From positions 1-18,713 of the forward strand of contig JAEWIJ010000146.1 in the NCBI GenBank assembly GCA_023387235.1: 18,713 bases of DNA, written 5' to 3'. This stretch comes from Pseudomonadota bacterium (GTDB lineage Bacteria > Pseudomonadota > Alphaproteobacteria > Rhizobiales > Hyphomicrobiaceae). The notes beneath the pieces are model-generated. The model was not told the origin of the DNA and did no database searches. It worked only from the letters and a program-made list of their open reading frames with translations. Below, in pieces: positions 1 to 7,805 of the stretch (positions within the stretch are counted from its first letter, which is position 1; the number at the start of each line of letters is the position of its first letter). The position numbers were made by a program, and so were the translations under genes.

Positions 1-2
1 AC

Positions 3-1109
3 GAGCATCACTCGAACGGCTACGGGCTCATGCCCTCGCCGAACCTGATCGCCACGGCGCTGGCGCGGCGCACGACCGACACCGCCATCTGCGTGATGGG
101 CAACAGCCTCGCGCTCTACAATCCGCCGACGCGTGTCGCGGAAGAATTCGCGATGATCGACTGCATCTCGGGCGGCCGGCTGATCGCCGGTTTCCCCGTC
201 GGCACGCCCATGGACACGACGTACGCCTACGGCGCCAATCCAAGCCAACTCCGCGAGCGCTACAACGAGGCGCACGATCTCGTGATGCGCGCGTGGCAGG
301 AGAAGGACACATTCGCGTTCAACGGCCGCTTCAACCAGCAGCGCTACGTCAACATCTGGCCGCGGCCGATCCAGGAGCCGCATCCGCCGATCTGGATTCC
401 CGGTGCCGGCTCGGTCGAGACGTGGCGGTGGGCCGCCGAGCGCGATTACGTTTTCTGCTACCTCTCGTACTACGGCTACAAGATGGCCCAGACGGTCATG
501 AAAGGTTTCTGGGCCGAGATGGATCGCCTCGGCAAGGACCGCAATCCCTATCGCGCGGGCTTCGCGCAGGTGGTCGGTGTCGCGGAAAGCCGCCAGCAGG
601 CGATGGATCTCTACACAGAGCCGGCCGAGTACTTCTACGGCCGCTGTCTGCACGTCGATCCGCGCTTTGCCTCGCCGCCCGGCTACACGACGGAAGCGAC
701 GCAGCGCGCCGGACTCGAAAGCCAGGTGAAGATGGCGGCGGAGGCCTCCAAGGGCGGGCAGAACGCGCAGCAGCCATCGGCCATGAAGATGCAGATGCTG
801 GCGCGCGACATGAAGGGCATTGTCGACAACGGCTATGTCATCGTCGGCTCCCCGGACGACGTGACCGACCAGCTCATGGAACTCGCCAAGACACTCAACA
901 TCGGCCAGCTCATGCTGCTCATGCAGTTCGGCAGCATGTCGAAGGATCTCACGAAGTACAATACGCGCCTCTTTGCCGAGAAGGTCATGCCGCGCCTGAA
1001 ACCGCTGTTCGCCGAGTGGGAGAACAAGTGGTGGCCGCAGCCCATGGCGAAATCGGCGCGCGCGGCGTTACCCGCCTTCGCCGGTTCGGTGCCGACCGCC
1101 GCCGAATGA
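3..1109 (+). CDS. LLM-class (luciferase-like) flavin-dependent oxidoreductase, 5'-truncated
   Basis: Members of the bacterial luciferase-like fold family use reduced flavin (FMN, or F420 in some) to oxidise small organic molecules in the cytoplasm. The frame is already open at the window edge and encodes EHHSNGYGLMPSPN before the first internal Met at base 30. That stretch is the conserved end of an early strand of the TIM barrel, so the true start lies outside the window and the Met at 30 is internal. Further family-like stretches are ARRTTDTAICVMGNSLAL, the ISGGRLIAGFPVGTP turn and PRPIQEPHPPIWIPG. The C-terminal half carries a long substrate-side insertion typical of many family members. 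An alpha/beta hydrolase follows 37 bp downstream on the same strand, so the two are probably co-transcribed. The substrate is unknown. It does not resemble the pyrimidine oxygenase RutA, despite the monooxygenase-plus-hydrolase pairing. Confidence 0.88.
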   Translation, partial: EHHSNGYGLMPSPNLIATALARRTTDTAICVMGNSLALYNPPTRVAEEFAMIDCISGGRLIAGFPVGTPMDTTYAYGANPSQLRERYNEAHDLVMRAWQEKDTFAFNGRFNQQRYVNIWPRPIQEPHPPIWIPGAGSVETWRWAAERDYVFCYLSYYGYKMAQTVMKGFWAEMDRLGKDRNPYRAGFAQVVGVAESRQQAMDLYTEPAEYFYGRCLHVDPRFASPPGYTTEATQRAGLESQVKMAAEASKGGQNAQQPSAMKMQMLARDMKGIVDNGYVIVGSPDDVTDQLMELAKTLNIGQLMLLMQFGSMSKDLTKYNTRLFAEKVMPRLKPLFAEWENKWWPQPMAKSARAALPAFAGSVPTAAE

Positions 1110-1146
1110 GCAAAGCCATAAGAAACGCATCAGGGGAGAGCGTCCA

Positions 1147-1926
1147 TTGAGCGAACCCACCACGACTACCGTCGATATAAACAGCCATCCCTGCCGCGTG
1201 TGGACCAAAGGCAGCGGGCCCAAGATCGGTTTTCTCGCTGGCTTCGGCGGTTTGCCGCGCTGGATGCCGTTTCTTGATCGTCTGGCCGAGAGCCGCACGG
1301 TGATCGTGCCGTCCATGCCCGGATTTCCGGGCGCGACCGGCCACAACATCCTCGACACGCATCTCGACTGGCTGGTCGCCGTGCGCACGCTGCTCGAAAA
1401 GGCGGGCCTCGACGGTGCGGATCTCGCAGGCAGCTCGGTCGGTGGCTCGTTCGTTGCGGAGATCGCAGCACTCTGGCCGCAAAGCGTGAAGCGCATCGCG
1501 ATGATCGCGCCATTCGGGCTGTTCGACGAGAAGGACCCGGCGACGGACGTGTGGGCGCAGCGTGCCGACGACGTGCCCAGCCTGCTGTGCGCCAACGGCG
1601 AGATCTACAAAGAGATGAAGGCGATGCCCGCCGGCGCCAACTCGGTGGAGTGGCCCATCGAGCAGACACGCGCAGCGGAGGCGGCCGCCCGCATCTTCTG
1701 GCCGCTCGGCAATACCAAGCTCGAACGGCGTCTTCCGCTCATCACCGCGCCGACGCTGCTCATCTGGGGCGAAGCGGATCGCGTGATGCCGCGCTCATAT
1801 GCCGACAGGATCGCCAAGGCCATTCCCGGCGGCGCGAAGATCACCACGGTTCCCGGTGCCGGCCACCTCGCCGAGCTCGATCAGCCCGACGCGGTCGCGA
1901 AGGCGATGCTCGCGCACGTGGGGTGA
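1147..1926 (+). CDS. Alpha/beta hydrolase fold protein
   Basis: A 259-residue cytoplasmic serine hydrolase of the alpha/beta fold, probably an esterase or a C-C/lactone-type hydrolase. The nucleophile elbow GSSVGG places the catalytic Ser at about residue 97. The acid is probably Asp211 in WGEADRVMP and the base His240 in GAGHLAELDQP, so the triad is complete. An oxyanion-type GFGG motif lies near residues 32-35. The start is TTG, supported by an AGGGGAGAG ribosome binding site 5-13 bases upstream, and no better in-frame ATG exists nearby. It follows the LLM oxidoreductase by 37 bp, suggesting that it acts on that enzyme's product (inference). Its stop is 7 bp from the stop of the convergent dehydratase, with no terminator hairpin between them. 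The substrate is not determinable. Confidence 0.9.
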   Translation: MSEPTTTTVDINSHPCRVWTKGSGPKIGFLAGFGGLPRWMPFLDRLAESRTVIVPSMPGFPGATGHNILDTHLDWLVAVRTLLEKAGLDGADLAGSSVGGSFVAEIAALWPQSVKRIAMIAPFGLFDEKDPATDVWAQRADDVPSLLCANGEIYKEMKAMPAGANSVEWPIEQTRAAEAAARIFWPLGNTKLERRLPLITAPTLLIWGEADRVMPRSYADRIAKAIPGGAKITTVPGAGHLAELDQPDAVAKAMLAHVG

Positions 1927-1933
1927 GCGTCCC

Positions 1934-3673
1934 TCAATAAATCTCCGGCTCCGGGACGGGCGCGCCGTGATCCGTCTCGAGGAAATCGAAGTCGCAGCCC
2001 TCGTGCGCCTGACGAACGTGCTTCGTGAACATCCAGCCGAAGCCGCGCTCATAACGCGGCTTGCGCTCGGGTAGCCCCGCACGACGGCGGGCCAGCTCCT
2101 CGTCCGACACCTTCATGTTGATCGTGCGCGCGGCCACATCGAGCTCGATCATGTCACCCGTTCGCACGAGCGCCAGCGGCCCGCCGATGAAGGACTCGGG
2201 CGAAACGTGCAGCACGCACGCGCCGTAGCTCGTGCCCGACATGCGCGCGTCGGAAATGCGGATCATGTCGCGCACGCCCTGCTTCACGAGCTTGGTCGGG
2301 ATCGGCAGCATTCCCCACTCGGGCATGCCAGGACCACCGTGCGGGCCGGCATTGCGCAGCACCATCACATGATCGGGCGTCACGTCGAGATCCTCGCGAT
2401 CGACGGCCTTCTTCATGGAGGGATAGTCGTCGAACACGATCGCAGGGCCGGTGTGCTTCAGGAGGCGCGGCTCGCAGGCCGATGGCTTGATCACGCAGCC
2501 GTCGGGCGCGAGGTTGCCCTTCAGCAGCGCGAGCGCGCCTTCGGCATAGATCGGATTGTCGAGCGGGCGGATCACGTCGTCATCGAAGACTTTGGCATCG
2601 GTGATGTTTTCGCCGACCGTCGTGCCGCCGACCGTCAGCGCGTCGAGATGCAAGTGCCCCTTGAGGCGCCCCATGAGGCCGAGGATGCCGCCCGCGTAGT
2701 AGAAGTCCTCCATCAGGTAGACCTTACCGCTCGGGCGCACGTTCGCGATCACCGGCACAGTACGGCTCAGACGATCGAAGTCCTCGAGACCGACGGCCGC
2801 CTTGGCGCGTCGCGCCATCGCGATCACGTGGATCACGGCGTTGGTCGAACACCCCATGGCCATGGCGACGGTTACGGCATTCTCGAAGGCATCGCGCGTC
2901 TGGATGCGGTCCGGCGTCAGATCCTCCCAGACCATGTCGACGATACGCCGCCCGGACGCCGCACCCATGCGCATGTGATTGGCATCCGGCGCCGGAATGG
3001 ACGACGCGCCCGGCAACGTCATGCCGATGGCCTCGGCAATGGCGGTCATGGTGCTCGCCGTGCCCATGGTCATGCACGTGCCGTGGCTGCGCGCAATGCC
3101 GGCCTCGATGTCGAGCCAGTCCTTCTCGGTGATCGTGCCGGCGCGGCGCTCGTCCCAGTACTTCCAACTGTCCGAACCCGAACCGAGCACCTTCCCGTGC
3201 CAGTTGCCGCGCAGCATGGGACCGGCTGGAACGAAAATCGCCGGCAGCCCGGCGCTCGTCGCGCCCATGAGCAGGCCGGGGGTGGTCTTGTCGCAGCCGC
3301 CCATGAGCACGACGCCGTCGACAGGATGCGAGCGGATCAGCTCCTCCGTCTCCATGGCGAGGAAGTTGCGGTAGAGCATGGTCGTCGGCTTGACGATCGG
3401 CTCGGAGAGCGAGATCGCCGGCAGCTCCATGGGAAAGCCGCCGGCCTGCAGCACGCCGCGCTTCACATCCTCGACGCGCTGCTTGAAGTGCGCGTGGCAC
3501 TGGTTGAGGTCGGACCACGTATTGACGATCGCGATGATCGGCTTGCCGCGCCAGTCCTCAGGGCCGTAGCCCATCTGCATGGCGCGCGAGCGGTGACCGA
3601 AGGCGCGAAGGTCGTCGGGGCCGAACCAACGGTAGGAGCGCAGTTCCTCGGGGCTCTTGCGGCGGTTCGTCAT
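1934..3673 (-). CDS. IlvD/Edd-family dehydratase (sugar-acid / dihydroxyacid dehydratase)
   Basis: This enzyme removes water from a 2,3-dihydroxy acid to give a 2-oxo-3-deoxy acid, using an Fe-S cluster and Mg2+. Three cluster cysteines are visible (numbered from the GTG four codons further upstream): Cys63 in NQCHAHF, Cys131 in GGCDKTTP and Cys204 in HGTCMTMGTAST. The metal/carbamylated-lysine motif CDK is present, as is the catalytic serine in RISDARMSGTSYG. At 579 residues from the ATG at 3673 it matches the L-arabinonate dehydratase subgroup and resembles that subgroup more than housekeeping IlvD. I chose 3673 because GGAG at 3685-3688 sits 11 bases upstream, whereas the alternative GTG at 3685 has no usable site. 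The exact substrate is uncertain (arabinonate, other sugar acids or dihydroxy-isovalerate-like acids). It is divergent from the transporter operon, which may import its substrate or a precursor (inference). Confidence 0.92.
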   Translation of the reverse strand: MTNRRKSPEELRSYRWFGPDDLRAFGHRSRAMQMGYGPEDWRGKPIIAIVNTWSDLNQCHAHFKQRVEDVKRGVLQAGGFPMELPAISLSEPIVKPTTMLYRNFLAMETEELIRSHPVDGVVLMGGCDKTTPGLLMGATSAGLPAIFVPAGPMLRGNWHGKVLGSGSDSWKYWDERRAGTITEKDWLDIEAGIARSHGTCMTMGTASTMTAIAEAIGMTLPGASSIPAPDANHMRMGAASGRRIVDMVWEDLTPDRIQTRDAFENAVTVAMAMGCSTNAVIHVIAMARRAKAAVGLEDFDRLSRTVPVIANVRPSGKVYLMEDFYYAGGILGLMGRLKGHLHLDALTVGGTTVGENITDAKVFDDDVIRPLDNPIYAEGALALLKGNLAPDGCVIKPSACEPRLLKHTGPAIVFDDYPSMKKAVDREDLDVTPDHVMVLRNAGPHGGPGMPEWGMLPIPTKLVKQGVRDMIRISDARMSGTSYGACVLHVSPESFIGGPLALVRTGDMIELDVAARTINMKVSDEELARRRAGLPERKPRYERGFGWMFTKHVRQAHEGCDFDFLETDHGAPVPEPEIY

Positions 3674-3960
3674 GAAGGGGGTCACTCCGGATGGGATGCG
3701 CTCGGCAATCGGACTTCGGTGCAGTAGCAGCCAGCGCCTGAAACTTCAATTCGCCGGCGCATCGGGCCGAGCGGCGCCGAAGCGGAGCGCTCGTTCTTCG
3801 GCGAGGAATATTCGTCGGAGGAGAATCGGGCTGTCTTGACTTCCGCTCGGCCAGCATCCTCAATGTGCTCAACGGGCGAATGCACGCAAGCAGCCGATCG
3901 AGAACGCTGCACTGCACAAAAGAAACAGCGCCCACCGAGGAAACTTAGGGAGGTTGCACC
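3674..3960. promoter_or_regulatory. Divergent control region between dehydratase and ABC transporter operon
   Basis: About 287 bp without a credible gene separates the dehydratase (leftward) from the substrate-binding protein (rightward). Visible elements are an AT-core palindrome, CGA-N-GAATATTC-N-TCG, at 3802-3817, a TTGACT box at 3836-3841 followed 17 bases later by a poor -10 candidate CTCAAT, and the ribosome binding site GGGAGG ending about 7 bases before the ATG at 3961. The spacer is somewhat less GC-rich than the genes. Its length and position fit a shared, regulated promoter region. No regulator gene is present in the window, so the controlling factor is unknown. Confidence 0.45.
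3802..3817. promoter_or_regulatory. Candidate operator palindrome CGA-N-GAATATTC-N-TCG
   Basis: The 8-bp core GAATATTC is perfectly self-complementary and is flanked symmetrically by CGA and TCG. One pair of positions (3805/3814) breaks the symmetry, so 14 of 16 bases are palindromic. It lies inside the divergent spacer between the dehydratase and the transporter operon, about 20 bases upstream of a TTGACT -35-like box. An AT-rich palindromic core in very GC-rich DNA is a reasonable binding-site candidate for a dimeric regulator. It is only a candidate, because no second copy was found in this window. Confidence 0.3.
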
Positions 3961-5163
3961 ATGATCATACTTCGCCTGTTTACGGCTTCGGCCGTCGTTG
4001 CGACTTTGGCAATCGCAGGTTCATTCCCCTCCGCGGCGCAGGAGCGCGAAGTGAAGCTGACCGGCTTCGGCGCAATGTCCGGCGTCGTACGCTCGTTCGG
4101 TATCAACTCGAAAGCCGCTCTCGAAGCGGCCGCCGACGAAGTCAACAAAGCTGGCGGCGTCAAACTCGGCGACGGCACGAAGGGCAAAATCGTCATCGAC
4201 TACTTCGACGATCGCTGCAACGCCGAGGAAGGCATCTCGGTTGCGCGGCGCATGGCTTCGTCAGAAACCTTGGTCGGCATTGGCCCGACTTGCTCGAACG
4301 TCGCAGAGCCCCTCTTCGGCATACTGCAAAAGAAAGTCTCCGATGCAGGCGACAGCGGCCTGCAGTTCCCCATCTTCTCGGACGTCGCCATCAAAGTCGG
4401 CTTGGCAAAAATCTCAGAATGGTCGTTCCGCAACGTCCCCGACGAAGGCGCGATGTATCGGGAGCTGTTCCAGTGGATCAAAAAGACCAAGCCCGACCTG
4501 AAGACGGTCTTCGGCGGCGTCGAGGAGGACTTCGCTCACTCACGCGCAACCTGGTACGCCGTGATGAAGGAGGTGGCCGCGAAGGAAGGCTTCGAGGTCA
4601 AGGGCGAAGCGAAGTGGCTGCTGGCCGACACGAACTTCACCAACCAGGCACGTGAGGCTCGTCGTGCGGCTGCGGACATCGTGGCGATCTCTGCGCACCC
4701 CTTCACGACCTGCGGCATGCTGAAGGAAATGGCGCGCCAAGGTGTGAAGCCGAAACTGCTGATCGGTCTCACATCCTCGTCGAGCCTCGAGACGCTGCAA
4801 GGCTGCGCCGGTGAAGCAGAGGCCATCATTATCCCGACGAGCTTCGCGCCAGTGACGCCGGAAGCCAAGGCCGCCGCCGAGCGCGCCGCCAAATTCAACG
4901 GAAGTCTCGATCTCCACTCCGGCGCCGCCTACGAGATCATCGCCATCCTGAAGAACGTCATCGAAAGCGAGGGCGTGATTGCCAAGTCTGACACCCTGCA
5001 GGCCGATCGGATGAAGATCCGCAATGGCCTTGCAAAACTCACCGAGACCAACGGATTGATGGGTGTCTCCAAGCGGACGCCTGACCGAGAGGCTGTAAAG
5101 CCCTTCTTGTTTGTGCACGCCAAAGCCGGCAAATGGGAAGTCCTGCACAACCCGATGAACTGA
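3961..5163 (+). CDS. Periplasmic substrate-binding protein of a Liv/HAAT-type ABC transporter
   Basis: A 400-residue solute receptor of the branched-chain-amino-acid (LivK-like, Peripla_BP_6) group that delivers substrate to the inner-membrane permeases encoded next. Residues 1-26 form a Sec signal peptide: a short polar start, a hydrophobic core around 4-20, and an S-A-A site that fits cleavage before Gln27. The mature protein starts with the family-like strand EREVKLTGFGAMSG, followed by AALEAAADEVNKAGGV and VGIGPTCSNVAEPLF (strand/helix of lobe 1). Cys86 and Cys111 could pair in the periplasm. The start is supported by GGGAGG about 7 bases upstream. It is the first gene of the eight-gene transport operon, and a 10-bp-stem hairpin lies just after its stop. 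The ligand cannot be assigned; this family binds amino acids, short-chain amides, urea, aromatic acids and dicarboxylates. Confidence 0.93.
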   Translation: MIILRLFTASAVVATLAIAGSFPSAAQEREVKLTGFGAMSGVVRSFGINSKAALEAAADEVNKAGGVKLGDGTKGKIVIDYFDDRCNAEEGISVARRMASSETLVGIGPTCSNVAEPLFGILQKKVSDAGDSGLQFPIFSDVAIKVGLAKISEWSFRNVPDEGAMYRELFQWIKKTKPDLKTVFGGVEEDFAHSRATWYAVMKEVAAKEGFEVKGEAKWLLADTNFTNQAREARRAAADIVAISAHPFTTCGMLKEMARQGVKPKLLIGLTSSSSLETLQGCAGEAEAIIIPTSFAPVTPEAKAAAERAAKFNGSLDLHSGAAYEIIAILKNVIESEGVIAKSDTLQADRMKIRNGLAKLTETNGLMGVSKRTPDREAVKPFLFVHAKAGKWEVLHNPMN

Positions 5164-5186
5164 GTACGTTCATCACGCAATCGCCG

Positions 5187-5217
5187 AGCCGGCGCCTCTG
5201 AACCCTGGGCGCCGGCT
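5187..5217 (+). terminator. Hairpin between binding-protein and permease genes (partial terminator / mRNA stabiliser)
   Basis: A perfect 10-bp inverted repeat (AGCCGGCGCC at 5187-5196 pairing with 5208-5217) with an 11-base loop lies in the 80-bp gap after the binding-protein stop. It is followed by the pyrimidine-rich run TCCCTTTCCC. The U content is too low for a strong intrinsic terminator. Its position between a periplasmic binding protein and its permease matches known transport operons, where such hairpins attenuate transcription or protect upstream mRNA so that binding protein exceeds membrane components. That role is inference here. Confidence 0.55.
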
Positions 5218-5243
5218 TCCCTTTCCCACATCCCGCGTGCGCC

Positions 5244-6122
5244 ATGCTCATCGTTGATCTTGTCCAATCGATTGTCGATGGACTGCTGTTCGGCGCCACC
5301 TACGCGCTGATCGGCATAGGCTTCACGCTTGTCTTTGGCGTCATGCATAAAATCAATATGGCGTATGCGGCCGCCTCCGTCGGCGGCGCTTACGCGGCGC
5401 TGCACATCATCAACCTCATCGCCGGCCCGGCGTGGTCGTCTCTGCTGGTGGCCGCGCTGGCGGGTGGCATCTTCGGCCTCCTCATCTATTGGATCTGCTT
5501 TCGCTTCATCCCGCTCTCGAATCAGCTTGCGACCCTTATGTCGACCGTCGGCATGTTTCTGCTCGTCGACGAGATCATTGTCCACGCCACCGACGGCATG
5601 CCGCAGAACTATCCCGTCGTCGTGCGCGGCATTCTCGATTTCGGCGAGCTCATGATCCGCGGCGATCTGGTGTTTGTCTTCGTCTGCGCGCTTCTGGCGA
5701 TGGTCGTGCTGCTTTACCTGCTCTATCGGACGAGACTCGGCATGGCGACACGCGCCGTCTCGCAGCAGCCGATCGCCGCGCAGCTCGTCGGCATCCGACT
5801 CGACCACATCAATGCTCTGACGTTCATCATCACCGGGATGCTCGGGGGCTTCGCCGGCGCTCTCATCGGCTCCGCAGTCGGCCTGCTGTCGCCGCTCCTC
5901 GTCGTGCCGCTGACCATCAAGGGCCTCATCGTGACGGTCATCGGCGGGCTCGGCAGCATTCCAGGGGCCATCATCGCCGGCCTTCTCGTCGGCATGGCGG
6001 AGAACGTCTTCCAGTATTTCCGCGGCGTTACCGAGCGCGACATCTACGTCATGCTGCTGCTGTTCGTCTTCCTCGTCTTCCGCCCAGGCGGCATCTTCTC
6101 GAGCACCGTCAAGCGCGATTGA
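5244..6122 (+). CDS. Liv/HAAT-type ABC transporter permease, LivH-like (first copy)
   Basis: A 292-residue polytopic inner-membrane permease of the BPD_transp_2 (LivH) family. It opens with the LivH signature VDGLLFGATYALIGIGFTLVFGV split over residues 11-33, with hydrophobic helices through most of the chain. The coupling-loop region around residues 163-190 (TRLGMATRAV then AAQLVGIRLDHIN) is where the ATPases dock, and it is followed by helices GMLGGFAGAL and the GLGSIPGAIIAGLLVGMAE segment. The C-terminus ends with the usual FRPGGIF stretch. The ATG at 5244 has no strong Shine-Dalgarno site, which may mean lower translation than the upstream receptor. It partners with the LivM-like protein starting 13 bp downstream. 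Confidence 0.92.
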   Translation: MLIVDLVQSIVDGLLFGATYALIGIGFTLVFGVMHKINMAYAAASVGGAYAALHIINLIAGPAWSSLLVAALAGGIFGLLIYWICFRFIPLSNQLATLMSTVGMFLLVDEIIVHATDGMPQNYPVVVRGILDFGELMIRGDLVFVFVCALLAMVVLLYLLYRTRLGMATRAVSQQPIAAQLVGIRLDHINALTFIITGMLGGFAGALIGSAVGLLSPLLVVPLTIKGLIVTVIGGLGSIPGAIIAGLLVGMAENVFQYFRGVTERDIYVMLLLFVFLVFRPGGIFSSTVKRD

Positions 6123-6135
6123 GGCTGAGCAAGCA

Positions 6136-7035
6136 ATGGATTTCTATCTCGGCCTCCTCCAGATCATGGGCGTGCACACGCTGCTCGGGCTTTCAGCATA
6201 TGTCGTCCTCCAGACGGGGCAGGTCACTCTTGCACAAGCGGGCTTCATGGCGATCGGCGCCTATGTCGCGGCGATGATGACCGTGCTCGCCGGCTGGCAT
6301 CTAGTCGCCGCCCTGATCGCCGGCGCGCTGACGGCGGGCGTAATGGCTTGCCTCGTCGGCTTTCCGGCGCTGCGCGTGCACGGCCTCATGCTCGTGGTTG
6401 CGACGATCGCTTTCACCGAGATTGTGCGGCTCTTTTTCTTCAACTTCGACTACCAGATCTCACGCGGCAACATCCAGGTCGGCCCGCTCGGCGGCGAAGG
6501 CTTCCGACAGATCCGTTACTTCCCGGAGAACGGCTGGACAACTCTGCACGTCGCCATCTTCATATGGGCCGTCGTGGCTGTCGTAATGGCTGCACTGTGG
6601 TGGATGGATCGCTCGCGCGCCGGTGCCGTGCTCCGCGCCGTCGGCGAGGACGAGGTTGCGGCGCAGAGCTGTGGCATCAATCTCACCGCAGTCAAAGTCT
6701 CGGCCATGACCGCAGGTGGCGCAATCGCCGGACTCGCGGGAGGTCTTTACGCCCACTACACGACGCACATCGAGCAGTCCAACTTCACCATCCTTCTCGC
6801 CACGTTCGCCATCGCCTATCCGATCCTCGGCGGATTATCGAGCGTGTTCGGCACGCTCGCGGCGGTCGTCTTCATCCAGGGCTTTCTGGTCGAGGGCCTG
6901 CGCTTTCTCGGTGACTGGCGCAATCTCCTCTTCGGCGCTCTCATCGTGCTCGTGATGAACATACGACCGAGCGGACTGCTCGATGCGCGGACCACGGCCA
7001 CGCTGCGCCGTCTCTTCGGCCGGAAGGAGCGGTGA
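6136..7035 (+). CDS. Liv/HAAT-type ABC transporter permease, LivM-like (first copy)
   Basis: A 299-residue inner-membrane permease of the LivM branch of BPD_transp_2. The early motif GQVTLAQAGFMAIGAY (residues 28-43) is the LivM hallmark. The ATPase-coupling loop is recognisable as SRAGAVLRAVGEDEVAAQSC at residues 160-179, followed by AGLAGGLYAHYTTHI. The chain ends with IRPSGLLDAR and a basic tail. LivM-like proteins pair with LivH-like proteins to form the translocation path. The gene sits 13 bp after the first LivH-like gene, with a weak GAGG-type ribosome site. Its stop is 3 bp from the GTG start of the next gene, so translation is probably coupled. Confidence 0.92.
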   Translation: MDFYLGLLQIMGVHTLLGLSAYVVLQTGQVTLAQAGFMAIGAYVAAMMTVLAGWHLVAALIAGALTAGVMACLVGFPALRVHGLMLVVATIAFTEIVRLFFFNFDYQISRGNIQVGPLGGEGFRQIRYFPENGWTTLHVAIFIWAVVAVVMAALWWMDRSRAGAVLRAVGEDEVAAQSCGINLTAVKVSAMTAGGAIAGLAGGLYAHYTTHIEQSNFTILLATFAIAYPILGGLSSVFGTLAAVVFIQGFLVEGLRFLGDWRNLLFGALIVLVMNIRPSGLLDARTTATLRRLFGRKER

Positions 7036-7038
7036 GCC

Positions 7039-7788
7039 GTGCTCGAGCTTGTGAACATCTCCAAGCATTTCGGCGGCGTGCGCGCCGTGGACAGCCTCAG
7101 CCTCAGGATCGAGCCCGGGCAGATCTTCGGTCTCATCGGACCGAACGGCTCGGGCAAGAGCACGACCGTCAACCTCATCGTAGGCCTGCTGGAGGCGACG
7201 CACGGCAACATAAGGCTAGCCGGCACCGACGTGACGACCCTGCCGACGCACGCGCGCCTCTCGAACGGCATCGCGCGGACATTCCAGAACATCCGCCTGT
7301 TCGGCCAGCTCACGGTCTGGCAGAATCTCTGGGTTGCCGAGAATTCGAAGACGCAGCGCGAGCGCACGGGTTTCATGTCGCGCTGGCTCGGCGGCGAGCG
7401 CGGCGCGCGGGCGCGGATCACACGCGCGCTCGAGTTCTCCGGCCTCGCCGACAAGGCCGACGAACTCGCTGCCAACCTCGCCTTCGGCGAGCAGCGCCGC
7501 CTCGAGCTGGCGCGCGCCATGGCGGCCGAGCCGAAGCTGCTGCTGCTCGACGAGCCGGCCGCCGGCATGAACGCCGAGGAGATCGCCGCGCTCGATGATC
7601 GCATCCGCCAGATCCGCGACAGCGGCATCACCGTGCTGCTCATCGAGCACCACATGGAATTGATCATGGCCATCGCCGATCGCATCGCGGTGCTCAACTT
7701 CGGCCAGAAGATCGCCGAAGGGACACCAGCCGAGGTCCAGGCGCATCCCGCCGTGCGCGAGGCCTATCTCGGCACGACCGAGCACTGA
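7039..7788 (+). CDS. Liv/HAAT-type ABC transporter ATP-binding protein, LivG-like (first copy)
   Basis: A 249-residue cytoplasmic ATPase that powers the permeases. Walker A is GPNGSGKST (residues 34-42), the Q-loop lies in ARTFQNIRLF (79-88), the signature is LAFGEQRRLE (147-156, with the conserved Gly intact), Walker B is LLLLDEP (167-173) and the switch His is His204 in IEHHM. The roughly 25-residue insertion between Q-loop and signature and the AYLGT ending are typical of LivG. The start is GTG at 7039, with AAGGAG about 10 bases upstream inside the end of the preceding gene. All catalytic elements are present, in contrast to the second LivG-like gene in the same operon. Confidence 0.93.
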   Translation: MLELVNISKHFGGVRAVDSLSLRIEPGQIFGLIGPNGSGKSTTVNLIVGLLEATHGNIRLAGTDVTTLPTHARLSNGIARTFQNIRLFGQLTVWQNLWVAENSKTQRERTGFMSRWLGGERGARARITRALEFSGLADKADELAANLAFGEQRRLELARAMAAEPKLLLLDEPAAGMNAEEIAALDDRIRQIRDSGITVLLIEHHMELIMAIADRIAVLNFGQKIAEGTPAEVQAHPAVREAYLGTTEH

Positions 7789-7805
7789 GGAGAGGCGTTT
7801 CATCG

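Noticed and set aside
1147..1926. RutA/RutD-like pyrimidine degradation pair
   Set aside because: The LLM protein lacks RutA-like sequence stretches, and no RutB, RutC, RutF or RutG gene is present.
1924..1936. Terminator between the hydrolase and the convergent dehydratase
   Set aside because: Only 7 bp separate the stops and no inverted repeat is visible.
2207..3727. Plus-strand open frame of about 500 codons opposite the dehydratase
   Set aside because: The translation is dominated by Arg, His, Ala and Asp, as expected from the complement of a GC-rich gene. The minus strand carries all three Fe-S cysteines and the catalytic motif of the IlvD/Edd family.
3836..3864. Sigma-70 promoter TTGACT-N17-CTCAAT for the transporter operon
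   Set aside because: The -35 is good but the -10 matches only three of six consensus bases; noted in the control region entry but not called separately.
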